Source of the DNA: Nonlabens sp.
GTDB lineage: Bacteria; Bacteroidota; Bacteroidia; Flavobacteriales; Flavobacteriaceae
Assembly: GCA_020630715.1 (NCBI GenBank)
Contig: JAHDIQ010000006.1
Location: forward strand, 1-64,000
DNA length: 64,000 bases
Reading direction: 5' to 3'
Made by a program: the position numbers and the translations under genes. Shown here one piece after another: positions 9,817 to 19,920 of this stretch (the first letter of the stretch is position 1; each line of letters opens with the position of its first letter). A model generated the notes under the pieces. That model ran no database searches, was not told the DNA's origin, and was given only the letters and a program-made list of their open reading frames with translations.

Positions 9817-10338
9817 TTGAAATGGCTTTCACTCATAGCCGTATGTTTATTCTTCTGGAATTCTGTTCCAGAAGAGAAGTATACCTATGCAGAAAAGCCT
9901 ATTCTAGATTGGTCTGATTTTAAAGGAACGCCACCTATAAACGCCAGACATGCTGCAAACGTAAATTCAGGAATTGCTTTTTCTTATGATGTTAAAAAGA
10001 ATCGTAATAAGTATATCATTACTTATGAAGTGCGCAGTGAGTTCTATCCACAATTAAGCTGGAAACGTGATTTAAATGAGAATGACGCAGCATTGCTTAG
10101 TCATGAACAGCAGCACTGGAATATTTCTGAAGTTTACGCTCATAAATTACGCAAGGCACTTCACGGCTATAACGCCACCCGTAATTATAAAAGCGATATC
10201 AATAAGATTTTTAATACGATAGAATCACAACGACAGCAACTTCAAATGCGTTATGATCGTGAGACAAATCACGGCTTAAATAAACAAGCACAGCGTAACT
10301 GGGAAATCCGCATTGCAGAAATGCTTTTTAGGTTGTAG
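9817..10338 (+). CDS. DUF922-type secreted putative zinc protease
   Basis: The 173-residue protein starts with TTG at 9817, two bases after the osmC stop; no in-frame ATG fits the signal sequence (KWLSLIAVCLFFWNSV). The body matches my memory of the DUF922 family: ILDWSDFKG near the N-terminus and SHEQQHWNISEVYA (about residues 91-104), a HExxH zinc-protease-like motif. The substrate is unknown. It is the last gene of the guaA operon. Function is inferred from the motif only. Confidence 0.82.
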   Translation: MKWLSLIAVCLFFWNSVPEEKYTYAEKPILDWSDFKGTPPINARHAANVNSGIAFSYDVKKNRNKYIITYEVRSEFYPQLSWKRDLNENDAALLSHEQQHWNISEVYAHKLRKALHGYNATRNYKSDINKIFNTIESQRQQLQMRYDRETNHGLNKQAQRNWEIRIAEMLFRL

Positions 10339-10397
10339 CAAGAGCTTTTTAAAACGTTCCACTAAAAAATCACCATCACACATTATAGTTCGAGCGC

Positions 10398-10430
10398 TAG
10401 TCGAGAACAAGCGGTAGCGTTGCATTGAGT
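10398..10430. repeat. Dispersed intergenic repeat fragment, copy A
   Basis: This 33-base stretch aligns with 27415-27447 at 27 of 33 positions, sharing TAGTCGAGA and AGCGTTGCA. It sits in the 196-bp spacer after the DUF922 gene, which otherwise shows nothing. Similar intergenic sequences are, from memory, common in Flavobacteriaceae. Confidence 0.6.
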
Positions 10431-10534
10431 ATATCGAAGTCTCTTTAAGGTACAATTTTACTTAATTTAAATTACTGAATTATCAGAAAGTCGACATTCA
10501 TCTAAAAGAAAGAATTAAAAACAGCAAACCACAA

Positions 10535-11176
10535 TTATGGAATAACTCCTGGCGGTGGAACCTCAGGATAATGAAATCCAATTTGCATATTAAATTGAGC
10601 CTTTGGGAAATGTTTCTTTACATTCTCATATTCCGAAATGGCTAGAAGGATTCGTTGTTTTAACAAATCTATTTTTGAGTTTTTAGAAAGTTGAATATCT
10701 AAAATGGTGCTTAATCGCTTTGAGTTGAAATCACCATAGGCATCAATAGGATTGTACTGGTTTAAAAACAGCTCTTGAACTTCTTTTTCTTGAAAGCTAT
10801 TCTTTTGATTAATTATTGTAAAATCATAGTCAACAATAAATTCGTTGCTAATTGAAATTTTAGGCGTTCTTATTCCGCAATAAATAGTGCCAACATTAGG
10901 TCTGAAATTCTTTACTGGAATGATACGGTAACGATGATTCTCTACTTGGAATTCTAAAGTTACATTGTAGTCATAATGCATTTTTTTATTCATATAATCC
11001 GTAAAATCACCGTAATACTCAAAGTCATCTAAGTCTATGGTGATCTCACAATTACTGTCTGATGGGTAAACGTTTTGAGATACGTACACATGTTCTTTTA
11101 ACCCGAATTTTTCCCAACTCAACATCCCAGAACTAAAAATCAAAATACTAATAATAGAATATGCGATATATTTCAT
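10535..11176 (-). CDS. Hypothetical protein with N-terminal membrane anchor or signal
   Basis: The 213-residue protein has an N-terminal hydrophobic segment (MKYIAYSIISILIFSSGML) and is probably exported or anchored. The middle is beta-rich (ITIDLDDFEYYGDF, NVTLEFQVENHRYRIIPVKNF). A helical part follows (KIDLLKQRILLAISEYENVKKHF), and the tail is proline-rich (EVPPPGVIP). I recognise no family. The gene is visibly AT-richer than its neighbours (one 60-base line, 10801-10860, has only 12 G/C) and stands alone against the surrounding plus-strand genes. This suggests a recent acquisition or a fast-evolving orphan. Confidence 0.75.
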   Translation of the reverse strand: MKYIAYSIISILIFSSGMLSWEKFGLKEHVYVSQNVYPSDSNCEITIDLDDFEYYGDFTDYMNKKMHYDYNVTLEFQVENHRYRIIPVKNFRPNVGTIYCGIRTPKISISNEFIVDYDFTIINQKNSFQEKEVQELFLNQYNPIDAYGDFNSKRLSTILDIQLSKNSKIDLLKQRILLAISEYENVKKHFPKAQFNMQIGFHYPEVPPPGVIP

Positions 11177-11280
11177 AACCTAAATTTAGGATAAGGTATC
11201 AAACACAATACCATGAAATAAAGCTTTAGAATAACTCAATATCACTTCAAATTCCCTACTTAATTAAAACATAAAATGCC

Positions 11281-11288
11281 TACTTTTG
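11281..11288 (+). promoter_or_regulatory. pyrG promoter -7 element
   Basis: TACTTTTG matches TAnnTTTG exactly, 30 bases before the pyrG ATG. Confidence 0.6.
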
Positions 11289-11309
11289 CACCTGATTTTT
11301 AAAGTATAA

Positions 11310-12932
<1,623 letters not shown>

Positions 12933-12941
12933 TCGTGTTAC

Positions 12942-12955
12942 GCTTTCGCGAAAGC
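12942..12955. repeat. Dispersed palindrome copy 3 (intergenic)
   Basis: Perfect GCTTTCGCGAAAGC, 10 bases after the pyrG stop codon. Confidence 0.97.
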
Positions 12956-12973
12956 AAAACAAAACAACATAAC

Positions 12974-12989
12974 AGGTTCACCAGAACCT
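12974..12989 (+). other. Small hairpin between pyrG and yidC
   Basis: AGGTTC-ACCA-GAACCT forms a 6-bp stem. No T run follows directly, so it is not a standard terminator. A weaker 4-bp hairpin and a T6 run lie just before the yidC ATG. Confidence 0.4.
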
Positions 12990-13020
12990 AAATAATTACC
13001 CTAACAGTAAGGGATTTTTT

Positions 13021-14868
13021 ATGGAACAAAAACCAATAGACTGGAAATCCATCATCGGGATGTCGTTGATCTTTATGATCATTATGTACTGGATGACCTC
13101 AAACCAGCCAGAAGAATTAAAAGATGATCAAGAAGCTGTTGCAACTACAGAGCAGGTAACAACACGAGCTACAGAAACGACGCAAGCAACTGCTGTAGTA
13201 GACAGTATCGCAGTGCAACAACCAGTAGATAATGGTGTTTTTCAAACTGCTAGTGAACAAGTAGTTGATTTTGGGAATGATCTAGTACAGTTTAAATTAA
13301 ACTCACGCGGTGGTTATATTACTGAAGCCGTTTTAAGCCAATTCAAAACCTACGATTCCTTACCAGTTTATCTGGCACGTCCTGGAGTGAATGATCACAG
13401 TTTTGACTTAGAATTTGTTACTAATGATGGTCGTATTGTTCATACTAAAGATGTGGTTTTTAATGCTACAACTTCAAAAAATGGTGATAACAACGTGCTT
13501 ACATTGCGCGCTAGCGTATCCTCACAACAATTTATAGAATACCGTTACGTATTGCCACAAGGTGAATACATGATGGAATTTGATGTACGTTCTCAGGGAA
13601 TGGCTCAAGTTTTTAATAGTTCAACAGATCCTAAGATCAATTGGGAAATGATGGGTTATAAACGTTCTAAAAGTATGACTAATGAAAATCGTTATACTGA
13701 GGCGATCATAGAATACGGTAATGGTAGCGACGATTATACTGGTCAAGGTGCTGAGGCCGAAGAAATAGAAGAAGAAGTGACTTACGTTGCTTATAAACAA
13801 CACTTTTTTACATCCATCTTACTTACAGATCAGGCGTTTCCTGTTGCAACGATACGTAGTAAAAATATTGAGTCGATCAATGAAGAGCAGGATGAGCATA
13901 CTAAATCATTTGCTAGTGAGATTCAATTGCAATATACCGCTGGTGAATTAGCTTATAATATGGACTGGTATTGGGGTCCTACAGACTTTGATATTTTAGA
14001 TAAGTATGATCGTAATTTAGATGAAGTCGTTGATTTAGGTTGGGGAATTTTTGGATTCATTAATGAATGGGGAATTAGACCATTGTTCTCATTCTTAACT
14101 ACTGGACTAGGAATACCTTATGGAATTGCTATTATTCTATTAACGATATGTGTACGTATTGTATTATCACCAGTATTGTATAAGTCGTATTTAACACAAG
14201 CAAAGATGAAAATCTTGCGTCCTGAAATCAATCGCATTGCCGAGAAGTATAAGGACAATGCGATGAAGAAGCAACAGGAAACCATGAAAATTCAAAACGA
14301 AGCTGGTGCCAGTCCATTGAGTGGTTGTTTGCCGGCATTATTGCAAATGCCTGTTTTCTTTGCCTTGTTTAAATTTTTCCCTACAGCATTTGATCTCAGA
14401 CAAAAGAGCTTCTTATGGGCAGATGATTTATCTAGTCATGATGAGATTTTCAAGTTACCATTTGAGGTTCCTTTTTACGGTGATCATGTAAGTTTATTTC
14501 CGATACTGGCGTCTATAGCGATTTTCTTCTATATGCAAATGACAACTGGTCAAAACATGCAGGCAGCATCGCAACCTGGTATGCCTAACATGAAGTTCAT
14601 CATGTATCTATCGCCATTATTCATGCTGGTATTCTTTAACAACTATGCGAGTGGTTTATCCTTATACTATTTTGTATCTAACTTGATTACCATAGGAATC
14701 ATGTTAGTGATTAAAAACTTCATCATCAAAGAAGAAAAAGTACTAGCCAAAATTGAAAAGGCAAAAGCTGCTCCCAAAAAGAAAAAAGGACGCTTTGCTA
14801 AAAAAATGAGTGAGATGATGGAACAAGCTCAAGCCCAACAAGAAGCGCAAAAGAAAGGAAAGAAGTAA
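13021..14868 (+). CDS. yidC: Membrane protein insertase YidC
   Basis: YidC inserts and folds inner-membrane proteins, with or without Sec. The 615 residues include TM1 at the N-terminus (IIGMSLIFMIIMYWM). A large periplasmic beta domain spans about 60-340. The conserved insertase core starts near IRPLFSFLTTGLG, with RIVLSPVLYKSYLTQAKMKILRPEI carrying the conserved cytoplasmic helices. LSGCLPALLQMPVFFALFKFFP and the last TM helices follow. The lysine-rich tail (KAAPKKKKGRF and KKGKK) is typical of ribosome-contacting YidC proteins. A clear terminator follows. Confidence 0.97.
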   Translation: MEQKPIDWKSIIGMSLIFMIIMYWMTSNQPEELKDDQEAVATTEQVTTRATETTQATAVVDSIAVQQPVDNGVFQTASEQVVDFGNDLVQFKLNSRGGYITEAVLSQFKTYDSLPVYLARPGVNDHSFDLEFVTNDGRIVHTKDVVFNATTSKNGDNNVLTLRASVSSQQFIEYRYVLPQGEYMMEFDVRSQGMAQVFNSSTDPKINWEMMGYKRSKSMTNENRYTEAIIEYGNGSDDYTGQGAEAEEIEEEVTYVAYKQHFFTSILLTDQAFPVATIRSKNIESINEEQDEHTKSFASEIQLQYTAGELAYNMDWYWGPTDFDILDKYDRNLDEVVDLGWGIFGFINEWGIRPLFSFLTTGLGIPYGIAIILLTICVRIVLSPVLYKSYLTQAKMKILRPEINRIAEKYKDNAMKKQQETMKIQNEAGASPLSGCLPALLQMPVFFALFKFFPTAFDLRQKSFLWADDLSSHDEIFKLPFEVPFYGDHVSLFPILASIAIFFYMQMTTGQNMQAASQPGMPNMKFIMYLSPLFMLVFFNNYASGLSLYYFVSNLITIGIMLVIKNFIIKEEKVLAKIEKAKAAPKKKKGRFAKKMSEMMEQAQAQQEAQKKGKK

Positions 14869-14891
14869 TTTTTTTAAGATATCAAGAGTAG

Positions 14892-14922
14892 AAAAAGTGC
14901 ATTTGAAAGAATGCACTTTTTT
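14892..14922 (+). terminator. Terminator after yidC
   Basis: A perfect 12-bp stem (14892-14903 with 14910-14921) with a 6-base loop; the arms provide A and T runs, so it could work in both directions. Confidence 0.9.
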
Positions 14923-15000
14923 ATTTAAATAAATCGTCATTTAGTTGATGATCCTTTTCTACATCCCTAAATTAGCAATTGATCAAAAGTTAATGTTTCA

Positions 15001-15597
15001 TTGTCTGTCCTAGAAAAATACATACCACGACTAGCCGTAATGCCATTAACCGCATTACTAGAGCAACATCATGTGCATTTAAAGATTGTTAATGAACGCA
15101 AGACCAGACACGGCGACTACAGACCGTTACCAGATGGATCACATCGCATTACTATTAATGCTAACCTAAATCAATACAGGTTTTTAATTACGCTGGTACA
15201 TGAGATTGCTCATCTGGTGGCGTTTACTAAGTATGGTCGCTACATAAAACCACATGGTGTAGAGTGGAAGCATACCTTCCAGCAATTGATGTTACCCTTT
15301 TTAAGACCTGATGTATTTCCTAATGATTTATTGCCTGTACTGGCCAGACATTTTAAAAACCCAAAAGCCAGTAGCGACACAGATGCGCTCATGAGTATTG
15401 CCTTAAAGAAATATGATCCAGAGACGCATAAAAATTATATATTTGAGTTGAACCATGGCGCACTATTTATCACAGATAATGGACGCAAGTTTATGAAAGG
15501 CAATAAACTACGCAAACGCTATGAATGTAAAGAAGTGGATACGGGAAGAGTTTATTTATTCCAGCCTAATGTTCAAGTAGAATTGATAAAAGAATGA
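15001..15597 (+). CDS. SprT-like metallopeptidase domain protein
   Basis: The 198-residue cytoplasmic protein has a SprT/Spartan-like zinc-protease signature, LVHEIAHLVAF (about residues 64-74), with a further histidine in HGVEWKHTFQQLM. No in-frame ATG lies between the upstream stop (TGA at 14980-14982) and 15001, so TTG at 15001 is used; the next ATG at 15040 would remove conserved N-terminal residues. It overlaps the next gene by 4 bases (ATGA), indicating translational coupling. Eukaryotic relatives cut DNA-protein crosslinks, but the bacterial role is uncertain. Confidence 0.88.
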   Translation: MSVLEKYIPRLAVMPLTALLEQHHVHLKIVNERKTRHGDYRPLPDGSHRITINANLNQYRFLITLVHEIAHLVAFTKYGRYIKPHGVEWKHTFQQLMLPFLRPDVFPNDLLPVLARHFKNPKASSDTDALMSIALKKYDPETHKNYIFELNHGALFITDNGRKFMKGNKLRKRYECKEVDTGRVYLFQPNVQVELIKE

Positions 15598-16676
15598 CAG
15601 AAAATAATAAGTACGCAGTAATTATGGCCGGTGGCGTTGGGTCACGATTTTGGCCAGTGAGTAAACAGTCTTTTCCTAAACAGTTTCACGACATGTTAGG
15701 TATGGGAAAGTCGTTACTGCAAATGACTTTTGACAGACTTAAAAATCAGATTCCAGCATCACAGATTCTGGTCCTTACTAATGCTGCCTATGTAGATTTA
15801 GTACAACAACAACTACCAGAGATACTACCTAGCAATATCGTCGCAGAGCCTGCGATGCGTAACACCGCACCGTGTATTTTATTAGCGGCATTAAAAATTC
15901 AGAAGATGAATGAACACGCCGCGATGATTGTGGCGCCTAGTGATCATTACATTGCAGATGAGGCAATTTTTAATGAAGACCTCGCTACAGCGTTTGACTT
16001 TTGCGATATGCATCCACAAGCCTTGATGACCTTAGGAATTCAGCCTACATCGCCTAATACTGGATATGGTTACATTGAGTATGATGAGCAAGAAGCTTCG
16101 GTTAAAAAGGTAAGTCAGTTTAGAGAAAAACCAGATCTCGCTACCGCACAAGAATTCCTTAAAGCAGGGAATTTCTTATGGAACGCAGGGATTTTTATAT
16201 GGAATGTGGCTGGAGTAGTAAATGCTTTCGCGAAAGCGCAATCACAAATGACCACATTATTTAACAGTGGCGTTGAGGTATATAACACTGGTGAAGAAGT
16301 AGCGTGGCTAGAAGAAAATTATCAAAAGGCCGAAAACATATCGGTGGACTATGCCATTATGGAAAACGCGGCAAATGTATTTGTGTTACCAGCGAGATTT
16401 TCATGGAATGATTTAGGGACTTGGGGTTCTTTATATGATAAACTAGATAAAAATAGTGATGAAAACGCAGTGGTAAATGCTAGTGTTACTGCAATAAATG
16501 CTAGCGGTAATATGATACGTACGGCTAGTGGTAAAAAAGTGATTTTACAAGATCTAGAAGATTACATCGTGGTAGATCAGGATGATGTACTTATGATCAT
16601 TCCTAAAACCGCAGAACAAGAGATCAAACAAATACGCAATAATGCGATGGAACAATACGGTAATGATATAGGATAA
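15594..16676 (+). CDS. manC: Mannose-1-phosphate guanylyltransferase
   Basis: The enzyme makes GDP-mannose from mannose-1-phosphate and GTP for surface polysaccharides and fucose-type sugars. The 360-residue protein has the nucleotidyltransferase signature AGGVGSRFWPVSKQSFPKQF at residues 11-30. Further conserved segments are EPAMRNTAPC, VAPSDHYI, FREKPD and FSWNDLGTWGSLY. It lacks the C-terminal isomerase domain of long ManC/AlgA proteins, as is usual in this phylum. It overlaps both neighbours. A palindrome copy (NAFAKAQ) falls in a loop after the NAGIFIWN segment. Confidence 0.95.
   Translation: MTENNKYAVIMAGGVGSRFWPVSKQSFPKQFHDMLGMGKSLLQMTFDRLKNQIPASQILVLTNAAYVDLVQQQLPEILPSNIVAEPAMRNTAPCILLAALKIQKMNEHAAMIVAPSDHYIADEAIFNEDLATAFDFCDMHPQALMTLGIQPTSPNTGYGYIEYDEQEASVKKVSQFREKPDLATAQEFLKAGNFLWNAGIFIWNVAGVVNAFAKAQSQMTTLFNSGVEVYNTGEEVAWLEENYQKAENISVDYAIMENAANVFVLPARFSWNDLGTWGSLYDKLDKNSDENAVVNASVTAINASGNMIRTASGKKVILQDLEDYIVVDQDDVLMIIPKTAEQEIKQIRNNAMEQYGNDIG
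16224..16237. repeat. Dispersed palindrome copy 4 (in manC, AFAKA frame)
   Basis: Perfect GCTTTCGCGAAAGC encoding AFAKA within mannose-1-phosphate guanylyltransferase. Confidence 0.97.
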
Positions 16677-18136
16677 TGGAATCACAACAACCTAATAATC
16701 AATCACCAGAGGTAGATAATAGCTTAGAGGCTAATCAGCAAAAGATATCTGGTATATGGGAAAATGGAAAGTCTTTCATAACAGAATTACTCGATATACG
16801 TAAAGATTCTGATCGTGATGAAACGATCGAGTCGGTTAGAAAAGACATTTCTTTTCAAGGGCATAATGCGTGGATTTTAATATTCTCCATTTTAATTGCA
16901 TCCATAGGATTAAATGCAAATTCTACTGCGGTAGTTATAGGTGCCATGTTGATCTCACCACTTATGGGACCTATTGTAGGAATGGGTTTAGGTACGGCCA
17001 TAAATGACGACACAATGCTGCGTAGGTCATGGATTAATCTACTTGTTATGGTAGGTTTATCGTTGTTAACGGCTTCATTATATTTTTTAATTACGCCTTT
17101 TAAGGAAATTACACCAGAATTAGAAGCTCGTACGTATCCTACTTTATTAGATGTGTTGATTGCCATTAGTGGTGGACTAGCATTAATTGTTGCAAAGGCA
17201 AAGAAAGGAACGATATCAAATGCGATTGCTGGTGTAGCGATCGCTACAGCTTTAATGCCACCGTTATGTACCGCTGGTTATGGGATAGCTATTTGGAATT
17301 TGAGCTATTTTGGTGGAGCGATGTACTTGTTTTGTATCAATACGGTTTTTATTGCATTGTCTACATTTTTAGTGAGTAAGTTATTACGTTTTCCTATGGT
17401 GAAATATGCTAACCAAGCTAAACGTAAACAGGTATCAAGATGGGCTACTTTAATAGGAGTTTTGGTATTACTACCATCGGTATATTTATTCTGGCAATTA
17501 CTCCAAGATCAGGTGAGAGAAAGCGAGGCGCTAGCCTTTGCAACAGAATATGTGAAATATGATAATATGCGTTCTAATCCTGAATGGGACAAAGAAACGA
17601 ATACACTAGAAGTGGTATTAATGGGTGCGCCGGTACCAGAAGTTTTTATAGAAGACTGGACTAGTAGGTTTAAAGCGGTCAAAGAATTAGAAGGAAGTAA
17701 AATAAAATTTTATCAAGGCAGTGCTATAAAAGATTCTAGTAATGAAGATGTTGCTTTAGTTCAAGAAGAACTTATTGATCAATTAAAGGTCATCCAGGAT
17801 AAGGATACGCGTATTGTGGCACTAGAAAATGAAATCAAAAGGATGAATAATGCTCAAAACGATTTTGAGCGTATAAGTGAGGAAGTGCGATTGAACTATC
17901 CTGATATTTCTAGTATCAGTTTTGCTAATTCTGTCAACAAAGATTTTATTACCCAGCAAGTAGATACCGTTGCCGTGTACAACATACGCTTTGCAGATTC
18001 TACTCTAACCGCTGCAGATAAAAATACCGTAAAACAACGACTGGTTAACTGGTTAAGCTACCGCCTTAAAACAAATGCTATTAAGATCAATGAAGTCGCA
18101 GATGGTGTAAAGGTGAATGCTGAGGTTGTGGAGTAG
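16676..18136 (+). CDS. DUF389 (TIGR00341-like) integral membrane protein
   Basis: The 486-residue protein has a soluble N-terminus of about 60 residues. A membrane domain of several TM helices follows (WILIFSILIASIGLN, AVVIGAMLISPLMGPIVGMGLG, LLVMVGLSLLTASLYFL, VLIAISGGLALIVA, AIAGVAIATALMPPLCTAGYG, TLIGVLVLLPSVYLFW). This GAMLISPLMGPI / ATALMPPLCT pattern is typical of DUF389. The C-terminal 200 residues are soluble with a short coiled coil. The start overlaps the manC stop by one base (TAATG). The family's function is not established; transport is only a guess. Confidence 0.9.
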   Translation: MESQQPNNQSPEVDNSLEANQQKISGIWENGKSFITELLDIRKDSDRDETIESVRKDISFQGHNAWILIFSILIASIGLNANSTAVVIGAMLISPLMGPIVGMGLGTAINDDTMLRRSWINLLVMVGLSLLTASLYFLITPFKEITPELEARTYPTLLDVLIAISGGLALIVAKAKKGTISNAIAGVAIATALMPPLCTAGYGIAIWNLSYFGGAMYLFCINTVFIALSTFLVSKLLRFPMVKYANQAKRKQVSRWATLIGVLVLLPSVYLFWQLLQDQVRESEALAFATEYVKYDNMRSNPEWDKETNTLEVVLMGAPVPEVFIEDWTSRFKAVKELEGSKIKFYQGSAIKDSSNEDVALVQEELIDQLKVIQDKDTRIVALENEIKRMNNAQNDFERISEEVRLNYPDISSISFANSVNKDFITQQVDTVAVYNIRFADSTLTAADKNTVKQRLVNWLSYRLKTNAIKINEVADGVKVNAEVVE

Positions 18137-18152
18137 GTATAGTTATGATGAT

Positions 18153-18914
18153 ATGAGTAAACACGAAAATTACGAAGTACTAAATTTAATAGGCTACGGC
18201 TTAGCTAAATTTAATAATGACTTCATTAATCAATTTTCATATTCAACAAAATCATCTTTTTATCGCTTTATTGTAGAAATAGGTATTGCTGATTCCGTAG
18301 GAACGGTCAAAAATAGAATGGATTTATTTGATCATTTCTTTCCTAATAATGGTAGAAAAGGTTGGTGGCAAAAAGGCGATGCATACCTTCATAGAAAACT
18401 CTTTATTGACAGCCTTTTCGGAACTGCTAATGTTAGTGAATATGCTGAAATCGTTAAGATGTATTTACAAGGGAATTACGGTATTGAAAACCTCTCTGTA
18501 AAATCAAAACCCATTACAGAATCTAAGTTTAGAAAACTACAAGAAACAGGACTAGAAGCAGAATTGTTTTTTATGCATAATTTTAGATCTATCGATATAT
18601 TTAAGGATGGTGTAATTGAGGACGCTAGACTTTTTGGAGATGGATACGACTTTCAAATAGAATCAAATGATCATTTGTTTTTAGCGGAAGTAAAAGGTAT
18701 TCGACAAGAAAAAGGTAAATTTCGACTTACCCAAAAAGAATTCTCTAAGGCTCAAGAATATGGTAAAGATTACATAATTACAATTGTATTGAGTCTAAAT
18801 GATTCACCATATTTTTTGACCATTGATAATCCTCTAAAAAATTTAAATTTTCAAAAAAAGCTGGTAAAAACTAAAGATATAATTGAATATCATTTAACCT
18901 CAGAAATTTGTTAG
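18153..18914 (+). CDS. DUF3883 (NO VEIN C-terminal-like) nuclease-fold protein
   Basis: The protein has about 253 residues starting MSKHENYEV. An upstream in-frame TTG at 18117 lies inside the DUF389 gene, so ATG 18153 is preferred. The N-terminal half (GYGLAKFNNDFINQF; NGRKGWWQKGDAYLHRKLFID) is a module I associate with DUF3883 proteins. The C-terminal half shows a PD-(D/E)xK-like layout: GLEAE, then D in GDGYDF, then LAEVKG, then an RLTQKEFSKAQEYG helix and a beta strand. This is typical of DUF3883, often found in restriction and defence loci. AT content is clearly higher than in the flanking genes. Nuclease activity is inferred, not shown. Confidence 0.8.
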   Translation: MSKHENYEVLNLIGYGLAKFNNDFINQFSYSTKSSFYRFIVEIGIADSVGTVKNRMDLFDHFFPNNGRKGWWQKGDAYLHRKLFIDSLFGTANVSEYAEIVKMYLQGNYGIENLSVKSKPITESKFRKLQETGLEAELFFMHNFRSIDIFKDGVIEDARLFGDGYDFQIESNDHLFLAEVKGIRQEKGKFRLTQKEFSKAQEYGKDYIITIVLSLNDSPYFLTIDNPLKNLNFQKKLVKTKDIIEYHLTSEIC

Positions 18915-18916
18915 CA

Positions 18917-19108
18917 ATGAAAGAAGTTGATTTTACCACGCTTAACGTTGCGTCTGTTTCAGAGGAGTCTGTGGTTCTTAAAGATATAGCATATAACTGT
19001 CCTGTTTGCGATTACGGAATTGAATTAAATCTTATTTTAACTACACCAGAATTTGTTGTTTGTGAGAATTGTAATCACAAAATAAAACTGATAATCAAAT
19101 TAGTCTAA
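18917..19108 (+). CDS. Small zinc-ribbon protein
   Basis: The 63-residue protein carries a CPVC...CENC four-cysteine zinc ribbon (cysteines at about residues 28, 31, 49 and 52), with hydrophobic strands before and after. ATG 18917 is two bases after the DUF3883 stop codon, so the two genes are almost surely co-transcribed; a TTG nine bases upstream is possible but less likely. I know no named family. It may be a partner or regulator of the nuclease-fold protein, which is inference from the tight spacing and shared AT-rich composition. Confidence 0.75.
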   Translation: MKEVDFTTLNVASVSEESVVLKDIAYNCPVCDYGIELNLILTTPEFVVCENCNHKIKLIIKLV

Positions 19109-19155
19109 GCGTTTCGCTTTTGTTAAGTTGAAACTTCTTTGTCAATCAAAATCCC

Positions 19156-19920
19156 CTAAAACCCTTCATTCTGCGCAATGCGCACCTTTTTAAACAGGTC
19201 TGAGCTGTAGACAAAATCTGTAACTGCTTCATTATCCGTTTTAAAGATCTCTTGATTTGTTCCTTCCCATGCGATATGACCATCTTTTAAGAAAACGATA
19301 GTTTCACCTATTTCCATCACGCTATTCATATCATGAGAAATAATTACAGTGGTGATATTACGCTCGTGTGTGATCTCTTGAATCAGCTGATCGATTACCG
19401 TAGCCGTTTTAGGATCCAGACCACTATTAGGTTCATCACAAAAGAGGTAATTAGGATTATTTGCCACAGCGCGAGCTAGGGCAACCCGTTTTTGCTGTCC
19501 ACCAGAAATCTCACTAGGCATTTTGTGATTCAAGTTGACTAAGTTGACACGTTCTAGGATTTCGTTAGCACGTTCACGACGTTCGGCTAGTTTAATTTTA
19601 GAAAACATGCGTAATGGGAACATCACATTTTCTTCTATCGTCATAGAATCAAACAAAGCACTATGCTGAAACAGCATGCCCATTTCTTTACGCAAGTCAC
19701 TTTTGCGTTCTATGTTCATATCGTTCAATCGTTCACCAGCATAAATGATCTCACCGCTATCCGGTTCAAATAAGCCTAGCATATTTTTAAGCCATACACT
19801 TTTACCAGATCCACTGGCGCCTATGATCATATTTGTTTTTCCCTTTTGAAAGGTCGCGTCTATGCCTTTAAGGATTTCCTCACCGTTAAAAGATTTGCGT
19901 AATGCATTAATTTCTATCAT
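19156..19920 (-). CDS. ABC transporter ATP-binding protein, MlaF-like
   Basis: The 254-residue ATPase has Walker A GASGSGKSVWLKNM (about residues 33-46), Q-loop MGMLFQHSALFDSMT, signature EISGGQQKRVALARA, Walker B YLFCDEPNSGLDP and the switch histidine in VIISHDMNSV. The pattern fits the MlaF/Mkl family, which powers phospholipid movement between outer and inner membrane. It overlaps the permease gene by 4 bases (ATGA), so the two are coupled. No MCE-domain (MlaD) gene is next to it in this window. Confidence 0.92.
   Translation of the reverse strand: MIEINALRKSFNGEEILKGIDATFQKGKTNMIIGASGSGKSVWLKNMLGLFEPDSGEIIYAGERLNDMNIERKSDLRKEMGMLFQHSALFDSMTIEENVMFPLRMFSKIKLAERRERANEILERVNLVNLNHKMPSEISGGQQKRVALARAVANNPNYLFCDEPNSGLDPKTATVIDQLIQEITHERNITTVIISHDMNSVMEIGETIVFLKDGHIAWEGTNQEIFKTDNEAVTDFVYSSDLFKKVRIAQNEGF

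Noticed and set aside
12990-13020. Terminator before yidC
   Set aside because: Only a 4-bp stem, and the T run abuts the ATG; too weak to call.
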